A DNA stretch of 56,631 nt from NCBI GenBank assembly GCA_002498375.1, contig DAHC01000006.1, forward strand, positions 1-56,631, written 5' to 3'. Numbering within the stretch: the first letter of the stretch is position 1; every line of letters begins with the position of its first letter. This stretch comes from Methanocorpusculum sp. UBA424. Lineage in GTDB: Archaea; Halobacteriota; Methanomicrobia; Methanomicrobiales; Methanocorpusculaceae. Positions 15,941 to 23,925 of the stretch are shown here, one piece after another. The position numbers and the translations under genes were made by a program. The notes beneath the pieces were generated by a model that saw only the letters and a program-made list of their open reading frames with translations, did not search any database and was not told the origin of the DNA.

Positions 15941-17041
15941 AAATGTGGACACCCGAAGTTCCACCCGGTCAAGCATCCCCCCGCAGGTCAGAATCAGGGT
16001 ATCTTCCCCGCTCATAACGGAAAGAAGACACTTGTCCACAACGCCGTGTGTGTATTCAAGCGGGATCTCCGAGAGATAACAGAACTTCTTTGCTCTCGTC
16101 CCCATAGCACCTGTGTGCCAGGCCGGGTGTTCAGTCAGCATCTGCTGTATCAAAGAAGGGGTCAGAGAATCGGTATCTGCGAGATAGATTGTCCCGGTCA
16201 CAATAGGACAGGATCCTTCGATGAGCCGGGTCATCTCCGGGATACCTTTTGGGGGGGTGCCCGGCACGAGGATAGTTCTTCTGACAAGCTCCATGTAGAG
16301 ATCCAGAAGTACCGGCGGCGTCATCCTCACCTTTGTCATCAGCTCATAGCTGGTAAAGACCTCGGCAGGTTCTCCCTGATGAAGGATCATTCCTTCGGCA
16401 AGAAGAATCACCTCGTCCGCCCATGCGTAGGCAAGTTCAACATCATGGGTCGAGAGCAGGATCGTCGTCCCGTTTTCATGGAGTTCATCCAAAAGATCCA
16501 TGATCTCGGCGGCCGTTGCCGGATCAAGCGAGGCGGTCGGTTCATCAGCGACCAGAATGTCAGGCCGCATGGCAAGAATTCCCGCGATCGCGACACGCTT
16601 CTTTTCACCGCCCGACAGGTGATGAGGAGGACGTTTGTCATAATCCACAAGGCCCACGGCAAACAGAGAGTCGGACACACGCTCATGAATCTCCTGCTCG
16701 GAGAGATGCAGATTCATCGGTCCAAACGCCACGTCGGCATAAACGCTCGGGGCAAATATCTGCGAGTCGGAGTTCTGAAATACGAGACCTACCCTGGTCC
16801 GAACGTCCCTAAGTGACACTCTGTCGTATGAGATCTCCTCGCCGTTAACCAGAATTCTCCCGCTTTCAGGCACCAGCGTACCATTGCACATCAGAAGAAG
16901 CGTGGTCTTTCCCGCTCCGTTTGGTCCCACCACGGCAACTTTCTTTCCTCTTTTAATCGAAAAGGAGAGTCCTTTCAGCGATGCGGGGCGGCCCGGATAC
17001 GAGAACCGGACATCTTCAAAGGTAAGTACATTATCGTTCAT
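15899..17041 (-). CDS. cbiO: Cobalt ECF transporter ATPase CbiO with extra C-terminal domain
   Basis: A 380-aa protein. Residues 1-240 are a complete ECF ATPase with Walker A GPNGAGKT (39-46), Q-loop LVFQNSDSQIFA, signature LSGGEKKRVAIAG, Walker B ILVADEPTASLDP and the switch His of LLSTHDVE. CbiO proteins normally end near 270-285 aa. Here about 100 more residues follow, including HTGAMGTRAKKF, IPLEYTHGVVDKC and TLILTCGGMLDRV, which I do not recognise. The ATG at 17041 is used because it makes a four-base overlap with cbiQ; a longer in-frame start exists at 17062. Confidence 0.9.
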   Translation of the reverse strand: MNDNVLTFEDVRFSYPGRPASLKGLSFSIKRGKKVAVVGPNGAGKTTLLLMCNGTLVPESGRILVNGEEISYDRVSLRDVRTRVGLVFQNSDSQIFAPSVYADVAFGPMNLHLSEQEIHERVSDSLFAVGLVDYDKRPPHHLSGGEKKRVAIAGILAMRPDILVADEPTASLDPATAAEIMDLLDELHENGTTILLSTHDVELAYAWADEVILLAEGMILHQGEPAEVFTSYELMTKVRMTPPVLLDLYMELVRRTILVPGTPPKGIPEMTRLIEGSCPIVTGTIYLADTDSLTPSLIQQMLTEHPAWHTGAMGTRAKKFCYLSEIPLEYTHGVVDKCLLSVMSGEDTLILTCGGMLDRVELRVSTFSKESGIEVKVIRI

Positions 17042-17958
17042 AATAACAGCATCTCCGCACATAACAAACCAAATATTAACGCAATAAAGAGGAACACGGA
17101 CACCGCAGATAGCGGGGTGACATGTCCGTCTTCTTCAGGCAGAGCCATGCATCCGTCATAACAGCGGGCATCCATGGAAACAAAAATCGCCTCTCCTTTT
17201 TCCCATGTCCTGATAAAAAGCATCGAGGCAAGCATGGAAAACGAGGTGAGATAATTTTTCCATGTGCCGTATCCTCCCCGCATAATCTGCGCATTGTGGA
17301 TCGCGATCGCCTCGCCGATGAAGACGAAGATATACCGGTAAATCAGCATGGACAAATCGATGAATGCCTGAGGCATCCGCATCTTCTGGAGAACAGAAAA
17401 AAGCGATGTTATCGGCGTGGTTAGGGTCAGGAAGTAGAGCGAGCACATACCGGCCAGAGTCCTGGAAAGTACTAATACCGCAAGTTCAAGCGAGGTCGTG
17501 GTTATCTGAAAATGAAATGTTCCGATGCGGAAAAAGTCGACGAGCGTCTCTCCACCGCCGGTGATGAACAAAATCACCGCGGCACCTGTTCCGGCAAACA
17601 CCAGAGGTATCGTCAGGAGAGATCCGTAAAGACGCGGACTGACTTTCGCGATGAAAAGCGCTGCAAATATCATGACCGCCGCAATAAACAGCGGGAGATA
17701 CGGGAGCGGCGATGTCACACCGACTATGATTGCCGAAAGACAGAACAGGAGTTTGAGCCATGCTGAGACCTGCCGAAGAGGACTTGCGATCGCCACATCA
17801 TCGAGAATATGCTCATCAAAGATAGTGTGAGATTTCTTTGCAGAACACCGGGCCGCCGATCTGGTTCTCAGAAGATAAAGAGCGGCGATAAGGACAAAAG
17901 CGAGTCCTAGCCACAACTGCCACCACGGGCCTGGCAGAACTCCTTCCATAATATGCAT
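17038..17958 (-). CDS. cbiQ: Cobalt ECF transporter T component CbiQ with CbiM-like N-terminus
   Basis: A 306-aa membrane protein. The main part, from about residue 55, is CbiQ (EcfT): several helices, a long cytoplasmic segment and coupling motifs around LARTLAGMCSLYF, MRMPQAFIDLSMLIYRY and a final RGGYGTW...MDARCYDG block. The first residues, MHIMEGVLPGPWW, copy the CbiM/NikM metal-binding N-terminus (compare MHIMEGYLPIGW in cbiM at 8595). They lead into one extra helix and a polar linker (RTRSAARCSAKKSH). It pairs with CbiO (four-base overlap). Confidence 0.9.
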   Translation of the reverse strand: MHIMEGVLPGPWWQLWLGLAFVLIAALYLLRTRSAARCSAKKSHTIFDEHILDDVAIASPLRQVSAWLKLLFCLSAIIVGVTSPLPYLPLFIAAVMIFAALFIAKVSPRLYGSLLTIPLVFAGTGAAVILFITGGGETLVDFFRIGTFHFQITTTSLELAVLVLSRTLAGMCSLYFLTLTTPITSLFSVLQKMRMPQAFIDLSMLIYRYIFVFIGEAIAIHNAQIMRGGYGTWKNYLTSFSMLASMLFIRTWEKGEAIFVSMDARCYDGCMALPEEDGHVTPLSAVSVFLFIALIFGLLCAEMLLL

Positions 17959-18036
17959 AAGACAGAAACACCTAGTATCTATTGATAAGATATAATTCTA
18001 CATAATTAAACTTAAACTGATATAAGGTAAACGATT

Positions 18037-19338
18037 ATGATTAAACAAAGCACCAGCATACCCCGCATCGTTATTGCCGGAACACACAGCGGATGCGGAA
18101 AAACGACCACCGCTTCCGGGATCATGGCGGCACTCCGAGAAAGGGGGCTCGTGGTCCAGCCGTTCAAAGTCGGGCCTGATTTCATCGATCCTTCCCATCA
18201 TTCGGCTGTCTGCGGCCGGAGTTCGCGCAATCTCGATCCGTTTATGATGGGTGAGGAGTCCGTTCGCCGTTCGTTTGTTTCTGCATGCGAAGGTGCAGAC
18301 ATCGCCGTTATCGAGGGGGTGATGGGGCTGTATGACGGTGTTGACGGGGGAGAATGTGCAAGCACGGCGCATGTCGCCCGCATTCTCGACGCTCCGGTCG
18401 CCCTTGTCACGGATATCAAAGGGATGAGCAGAAGTGTCGCCGCTCTCGTGAAAGGATATACGGAGTATGATCCCCGCCTCAGATTTGCCGGCGTGATCAT
18501 GACGAAGGGGGGCAGTGAAAAGCATAAAGCTATGACGATCTCGGATATTTCCGTCCCCCTTCTCGGATGGATACCGCGAAGCGATGCCCTCTCTGTTGAA
18601 AGCCGGCACCTGGGTCTGAAGATGGCGGATGAGGATGGACGGATGAAGGATGTCGGCGCATTCATCGAAAAACACTGCTCGCTTGACGACCTTCTTATTG
18701 CTGCTGCAAATACAACGAGTATCTCAACAGACATAAGTACACCCCCTGCGGAAAACAAAACCAGAATAGGTGTCGCTCTGGATGAAGCATTCTGCTTCTA
18801 TTATCAGGACAACTTCGACCATCTCAGAAAGAAAGGAGCCGAGCTGATCTTTTTCTCTCCGATCCATGACTCTCTCCCGGAGGCGGACGCGTATTATTTC
18901 GGCGGAGGCTATCCTGAACTGTATGCCGAAGAACTGGCGAAATCCCGGTGTAAAACCGAACTGAAGCGTGCTGCCGATTCAGGAAAGCCGGTGTTTGGCG
19001 AGTGCGGCGGTCTGATGTGGCTGAATCGTTCGATCACTACTCAGGATGAAAAAAGCTATGCCATGGTCGGACTTCTGGATGCCGAGAGCATTATGGAAAA
19101 ACGGTTCGTCGCTTTGAATTATGTTGTCGGAAAAGTGATTGAACCCTCATTTTTCCAACCGGGTATGAATTTTAGGGGTCATGAATTCCATTATTCAAGG
19201 ACTACCCCTGATTCGGATGTCAGGTATGCTTTCACCCTGACCCGCGGTGACGGGATCATGAACGGAAAAGACGGGATTCTGGCAGGATCCGTTTTAGGAG
19301 GCTACACTCATATCTACTTTGATGCGACCCACATGTAA
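18037..19338 (+). CDS. cbiA: Cobyrinate / Ni-sirohydrochlorin a,c-diamide synthase
   Basis: The 433-aa protein has both halves of the CbiA/CfbB family. The N-terminal ATPase domain has IAGTHSGCGKTTTASG (residues 13-28), KVGPDFIDPSHH and EGVMGLYDG. The C-terminal glutaminase has the nucleophile Cys323 in FGECGGLMWL and a terminal GGYTHIYFDA. It amidates the a and c acetates of cobyrinate for B12, or of Ni-sirohydrochlorin for F430 (then named cfbB). Which one cannot be told from sequence. It is divergent from cbiQ, 78 bases apart, so they may share a control region. Confidence 0.9.
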   Translation: MIKQSTSIPRIVIAGTHSGCGKTTTASGIMAALRERGLVVQPFKVGPDFIDPSHHSAVCGRSSRNLDPFMMGEESVRRSFVSACEGADIAVIEGVMGLYDGVDGGECASTAHVARILDAPVALVTDIKGMSRSVAALVKGYTEYDPRLRFAGVIMTKGGSEKHKAMTISDISVPLLGWIPRSDALSVESRHLGLKMADEDGRMKDVGAFIEKHCSLDDLLIAAANTTSISTDISTPPAENKTRIGVALDEAFCFYYQDNFDHLRKKGAELIFFSPIHDSLPEADAYYFGGGYPELYAEELAKSRCKTELKRAADSGKPVFGECGGLMWLNRSITTQDEKSYAMVGLLDAESIMEKRFVALNYVVGKVIEPSFFQPGMNFRGHEFHYSRTTPDSDVRYAFTLTRGDGIMNGKDGILAGSVLGGYTHIYFDATHM

Positions 19339-19377
19339 AATAGGTTGAAAACAAAAATACTAGAAAAAGGTGTTTTT

Positions 19378-20751
19378 GTGACGCAAGGGGAAGAACGTAT
19401 ATCATTCAAAAAAATCCTATTGATCGGAATAACAATTGGAGTGATTTCCGGTTTTGGGACACTTTTATTTTTCCTGGGTCTTGAATACTGCATCAGTTTA
19501 TTTATGGGTTTTTTCTATGACGGAGCTTTTCCGCAACCTGGGCAAACGTGCGAAGGGATTGCCTGCTGGACACCCCCGCCGGTAATATGGCTCATTCTGC
19601 CAATCATCTGCGGCGGAGCACTCATTTCGGGAATCATCGTCCATACATTCGCCCCGGAGGCTGAAGGTCACGGGACGGATGCTGCGCTGAAAGCGTATCA
19701 CGGAGACGGCAAGATTCGCTGGCGTGTCCCGTTCATAAAAGCGATCGCTTCGATAATCACCATTTCAACAGGAGGCAGCGCCGGACGTGAAGGTCCGACG
19801 GCTCAGATCGCTGCCGGTTTCGGCGCATTCATCTCTGATGTATTTAATCTCTCGCCCCGGGAAAGAAAAATCGCGATTGCGACCGGTATCGGTGCAGGAA
19901 TCGGGACGATTTTCAAAGCCCCCCTCGGCGGGGCAGTGCTTGCTGCAGAAATTCTTTATTTGCGTGATGTCGAGGCAGATGTTTTGATTCCTTCGTTTCT
20001 TGCCTCGATCATCAGCTACTCGATTTTCGGGTTTTTTATGGGGTATGAAGCTATTTTCGGCGCTGCGGCCCTTACATGGTCAGTTGTTCAGGTCCCCTTC
20101 TTCATAGCTCTCGGCCCCATATGCGCTGTGATCGGGATCATGTACATCAAAACATTTTACGGAACGAAGAATATCTTTGACACGTTCTTTAAAAAATATA
20201 GTCTGCCGGTTTATCTCAAACCTGTCCTCGGAGCTTTCATCATTGCAGTATTTGTAATCATCTTTGCATACATATCTCCGGACACGCTTCTGGTAGCTCT
20301 GGGTAGTCTTGGATCGGGCTATGGATTCGTGCAGCTTGCTCTTTACAATATGCTTCCCCTTACCGTTTTGATCCTTCTTCCGTTTGCAAAGACGTTAACA
20401 ACGTCGCTGACGATAGGGTCAGGCGGGAGCGGCGGTGTATTTGCACCCGGTCTTTCGATCGGAGGATTTACCGGAGGTGCTTTCGGGATGCTGCTGCATA
20501 TACTTTTCCCGCAGATCATACCCATTACAACAGTTCCTGTATTCGTTATCATAGGCATGATCGCACTCTTCGGCAGTATTGCTCATGCACCGATCGCGGT
20601 CATGATCATGGTGCTCGAGATGACCGGAGATTTTGGGATTCTCATCCCTTCCATGGCTGCACTTGTCCTTGCCTGCCTCATCATGGGTAAGAACACCATC
20701 TTTAGGGAGCAGAGGGAGAGACGCGAGGACATTTTACTTCCTCATAATTAG
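19378..20751 (+). CDS. ClC-family chloride channel or Cl-/H+ antiporter
   Basis: A 457-aa membrane protein of the ClC family. It contains GGSAGREGPTAQIAAGFGA, GIGAGIGTIFKAPLGGAVLAAEI, and GSGGSGGVFAPGLSIGGFTGG, which line the anion pathway. No C-terminal CBS domains are present. GTG at 19378 is chosen because AAGGTG lies five bases upstream; an in-frame TTG at 19345 has its AGG too close. It follows cbiA but with no obvious functional link. Confidence 0.88.
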   Translation: MTQGEERISFKKILLIGITIGVISGFGTLLFFLGLEYCISLFMGFFYDGAFPQPGQTCEGIACWTPPPVIWLILPIICGGALISGIIVHTFAPEAEGHGTDAALKAYHGDGKIRWRVPFIKAIASIITISTGGSAGREGPTAQIAAGFGAFISDVFNLSPRERKIAIATGIGAGIGTIFKAPLGGAVLAAEILYLRDVEADVLIPSFLASIISYSIFGFFMGYEAIFGAAALTWSVVQVPFFIALGPICAVIGIMYIKTFYGTKNIFDTFFKKYSLPVYLKPVLGAFIIAVFVIIFAYISPDTLLVALGSLGSGYGFVQLALYNMLPLTVLILLPFAKTLTTSLTIGSGGSGGVFAPGLSIGGFTGGAFGMLLHILFPQIIPITTVPVFVIIGMIALFGSIAHAPIAVMIMVLEMTGDFGILIPSMAALVLACLIMGKNTIFREQRERREDILLPHN

Positions 20752-20775
20752 CGGACAGTTTTTTTTTAGAGAGGA

Positions 20776-22383
20776 TCACCCTCTCATCACTTTTTCATCA
20801 ATCAGATCAAGTTTGCCTGCCACATGGATCATGTCCACCGGCACTGCGACCATGTTCAGCGATGTACTCAGGAAATCCAAAACGATCTCCAGCACTACGG
20901 CGATACCGAGCGCTTCCACCGGTATACCCAACTGGAGGAATAGGATCGAGTAACAGGCGATCCCCCCTCCGGGAACCGGAGGTACTGCGAGAGCAAGAAG
21001 ACCGCAGGTCAGGATGGCGGCAAATATCCAGGAAAACGTGATCGGCACCCCGTAGGTATCGGCCATAAACAAACAGACACAGAAAAATATCGCCGCGTGT
21101 CCCGGTCGTGAGAACGCGGTCCCAAGAGGGACACCAAAGTTCACGAGTTTGTGCTGTATGCCCAGTTTTTTCCCGCAGCACTCCATGTTCGTTGAGAAGG
21201 TAGCCGCTGATGAAGCGGTCGTAAGAGCGACCAGAAATGAGGGTAAGAGTTTTTTGACCAGAATGATCGGGGAGATCTTTCTCCGAACTGATACACTCAT
21301 GACCATCAGCACGAGGTTTGCACCGACACAGAGAATGATGATCACAAAAAGTTTCACGAGGCCGGACATATCCGAAAGCATATCCGTGAGCATCAGCTGA
21401 AGAATACTGATGAAAATGATCAAAGGAAGGAGCGCCGTGATCCATTCCATGATCAGCTGAATGATGTTGTTAGCCTGCCCGACGAACTGTATGATCACCG
21501 GGATCTTTTTGTTCAGAATAAGCATGGCAAGACCAAACGTCACTGCGAGAAAGATTATTTGGAGAGAGTTCCCTTCGACAAACGGGGAGATGAGATTCGA
21601 GGGAATGATATCCAGGATCATGGAAAAAATCGCCGTGAACTCCCCGCCGCCAGCTGTTGTCCCTCCGGCCGCATACTCAAAAAACGGGACACAGACCAGT
21701 GTGCAGATGACCAACGTGAAGTAGATCCTGCCAAGGTATCTGCCTATAACGCGTTTTCCGATATTGCCAAGCGTGGCTGTATCGCCAATACTGTATATTC
21801 CCCAGATAAGGGACAAAAACATCATGGGAAGAGCGGTTGCGATCAATAGTCCGATGAAGGTGTCAAACAGGGGGACAACTACAACCTCGGAGACAGTGTA
21901 TCTGATGTCATAGGGAAGTTCACGGCATACAAGTCCAACAAATACTCCCGCAAAAATCGAGCAGATCAGATAAATCAGCGGATTGATTTTCTTCCGCTTC
22001 GGCATGAGCGAGATCTGATTTTCACCGTTTACGTAATGATACGACGGGGTAAGTCCGATATTTGCCAGTAATGTCTGGACCGAATTGCCGCCGTTCAAAA
22101 CACAGTCCCCTCCGTCTTCACCGAACGGATTGACTCTAGGTCCTGAAACCGAGAGGTTGATATACTGACGACCCAGACGTTTGCCGCTCCGATATGTCCC
22201 TTCAGTTCCCTCGCCAAGAACCGCGAGCCATTTCAGGAGGACCTTCTCGACGGCAAGATGAAGACGCTCGATGTCGTATTCTTCAATATTTCCTTCTTTG
22301 AGTGCCTCGGCTGTCAAAGAACTGATCTGCCCTACCGCATCTTCCGAAAGATGAAATGTGAGTGTTTTTGCGGATACTGCCAT
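20776..22383 (-). CDS. Na+(H+)/dicarboxylate symporter with N-terminal GHKL-like domain
   Basis: A 535-aa protein. The C-terminal 400 residues are a DAACS (glutamate/dicarboxylate) symporter with hairpins and the VALTTASSAATFSTNMECCGKK and VPPVPGGGIACYSILF regions (the latter with the PVPGGG motif). The first about 120 residues are soluble and resemble a histidine-kinase-like ATPase or anti-sigma fold (DIERLHLAVEKVLLKWL, then GRQYINLSVSGPRVNPFGED). This architecture is known in some bacteria. ATG at 22383 is preferred over a GTG at 22419. Substrate is unknown. Confidence 0.82.
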   Translation of the reverse strand: MAVSAKTLTFHLSEDAVGQISSLTAEALKEGNIEEYDIERLHLAVEKVLLKWLAVLGEGTEGTYRSGKRLGRQYINLSVSGPRVNPFGEDGGDCVLNGGNSVQTLLANIGLTPSYHYVNGENQISLMPKRKKINPLIYLICSIFAGVFVGLVCRELPYDIRYTVSEVVVVPLFDTFIGLLIATALPMMFLSLIWGIYSIGDTATLGNIGKRVIGRYLGRIYFTLVICTLVCVPFFEYAAGGTTAGGGEFTAIFSMILDIIPSNLISPFVEGNSLQIIFLAVTFGLAMLILNKKIPVIIQFVGQANNIIQLIMEWITALLPLIIFISILQLMLTDMLSDMSGLVKLFVIIILCVGANLVLMVMSVSVRRKISPIILVKKLLPSFLVALTTASSAATFSTNMECCGKKLGIQHKLVNFGVPLGTAFSRPGHAAIFFCVCLFMADTYGVPITFSWIFAAILTCGLLALAVPPVPGGGIACYSILFLQLGIPVEALGIAVVLEIVLDFLSTSLNMVAVPVDMIHVAGKLDLIDEKVMRG

Positions 22384-22397
22384 ACTATTATGTCCCA

Positions 22398-22424
22398 AAC
22401 CTGTGACCGATATCCACACAGGTT
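22398..22424. promoter_or_regulatory. Inverted repeat between divergent genes
   Basis: AACCTGTG (22398-22405) and CACAGGTT (22417-22424) form a perfect 8-bp dyad with an 11-base centre. It lies 15 bases upstream of the symporter ATG at 22383 and about 120 bases from the divergent gene at 22547, a fitting place for a shared operator. No regulator is encoded nearby. Confidence 0.4.
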
Positions 22425-22546
22425 GTCTTTCCGGACATATAATTGCTCTATTTCTTTTTGGGTGCCGGTTTTCCGACTGAACGTTGAATGAGTTTCACCA
22501 GAGATAGAAATAGGCTGACAGCGAATATTTATTCTGGAACGTTCTT

Positions 22547-23812
22547 ATGGCAGACAAATTCATCCCCTCCGCAAAACTCGATCGTTTTCAACGTAAATTC
22601 AATGATAACCGGTTCTATTTCATCTCACTCCAACTGGAGATTGATGGATATATCGATCTGGACCGCCTGGAAAAAGCTGTTGCAAAAGTTGCAGAGGCCG
22701 TCACAATTCTAAAATGTTATTATACCGGAAGTTTTGAAGAGGAGGACAGCGGGTGGGTGCTGCTGACCAGAGAACCGCAATGGGTGAAGGCGGGCAGTTC
22801 CGATCCTGCGAGTGTGACGGCCATTCTGGATAATCTGCCAACCGAACATTCTCCCCTGCATGTGACTGCAGATCAGAACGGGCCGCAGTGCACGCTTGTT
22901 TTCTCGATAGATCACACCGTAACTGATGCCCATGGATTATGGGATATTGTTGGAATGATCTCGACATGTTACGTAAATCTTGCGTGGGATCCTGATTACA
23001 CGCCGTCTCCCGTCAGAGAATGGAACACGCGGTCGATGAATCCTCTTCTCGATTCTTATTCCCGTGAAGCATGCGCCGCAATGTGCCGCGCTGAAGCGGC
23101 AAAACGTATTCCTGTCCAGCAATATCAGAAATTGTTTATCTTCCCGCAGGAAAAGCGTGGAAAGCCTCAGCTTTTCGTCGAAAAGATACAACCTCAAACA
23201 CTGACCTCTATGAAGGAGTTTGCCCGCCGAAATAATGCAACATTGAATGACGTTCTGATTACAGTGTATGCAGCTGCATTACAGGAGTATGTGCTGGACA
23301 AGTTCCAGACTTCGATGTCAATAGTGCCGATCCGGGGAGCCGTAGATCTCAGAAGATATCTGCCCCCGTATCTTCGAAACGAAATTAAAAACTATTCAGT
23401 TTCCTACTGGTCAAGAGCACCGATCCCGAAGTCCGGGGATATAGTATTAATTCTTCGTGAAGTAACTGCATTATCAAAGATGCACCATACGACTGCTCCA
23501 GGTATCGGGGAACTTTTTGCAATCGAAGAGCCGGAGTCAGAAGCCGCTAAACCGTATCTCGAGCCGGAGTATTACTCAACGCCGTTCATGTCGAATGCCG
23601 GGATCCTGCCGAAAGATATTGTGGATTTCGGGAGCGGCGTTTCTGTGATAGATGCTTTGAACTATGCAAATATCACTACAGGAAATCCATTTGTTATCGT
23701 GGTTCTCACCTGGAATAATACGATGTCATTTTCCATATTCACCGATGGTGAGTATGACACAGCACAGCATCTTCTAAAACGGATAAGCGAACTTTTGAGT
23801 GACCTTAACTGA
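22547..23812 (+). CDS. Stand-alone condensation/alcohol acyltransferase-like protein
   Basis: The 421-aa protein has the two-lobed fold pattern of CoA-dependent acyltransferases (NRPS condensation, AATase). The active-site motif is DHTVTDAHG with His123 and Asp127 (HxxxD), and the second lobe contains NNATLNDVLITVYAAAL and a late FVIVVLTWNNTMSFSIFTDGEYD strand region. No carrier or adenylation domain is nearby, so it is not an NRPS module. It may make an acylated lipid, alcohol or peptide. Flanked by a divergent symporter and convergent mcr genes; function unknown. Confidence 0.65.
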   Translation: MADKFIPSAKLDRFQRKFNDNRFYFISLQLEIDGYIDLDRLEKAVAKVAEAVTILKCYYTGSFEEEDSGWVLLTREPQWVKAGSSDPASVTAILDNLPTEHSPLHVTADQNGPQCTLVFSIDHTVTDAHGLWDIVGMISTCYVNLAWDPDYTPSPVREWNTRSMNPLLDSYSREACAAMCRAEAAKRIPVQQYQKLFIFPQEKRGKPQLFVEKIQPQTLTSMKEFARRNNATLNDVLITVYAAALQEYVLDKFQTSMSIVPIRGAVDLRRYLPPYLRNEIKNYSVSYWSRAPIPKSGDIVLILREVTALSKMHHTTAPGIGELFAIEEPESEAAKPYLEPEYYSTPFMSNAGILPKDIVDFGSGVSVIDALNYANITTGNPFVIVVLTWNNTMSFSIFTDGEYDTAQHLLKRISELLSDLN

Positions 23813-23896
23813 TTCATAAGGTCATCAAGAACTCTGGACTGACCATCATCTTTTTTATGAAATTATCCCTGCTGTTTTTTTGCAGACCTGTTGAAA

Positions 23897-23925
23897 ATAA
23901 AAAAAAGTGAGTGGTTCAAACCACT
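23897..23925 (-). terminator. Terminator of the mcr operon
   Basis: On the minus strand AGTGGT and ACCACT (23910-23915 and 23920-23925) form a hairpin that overlaps the mcrA stop, followed by a T-rich run (A-rich 23897-23906 on plus). It should end the mcrBGA transcript. Confidence 0.6.

Noticed and set aside
17998..18675. 225-codon frame opposite cbiA
   Set aside because: Antisense to a protein with intact P-loop and glutaminase motifs.
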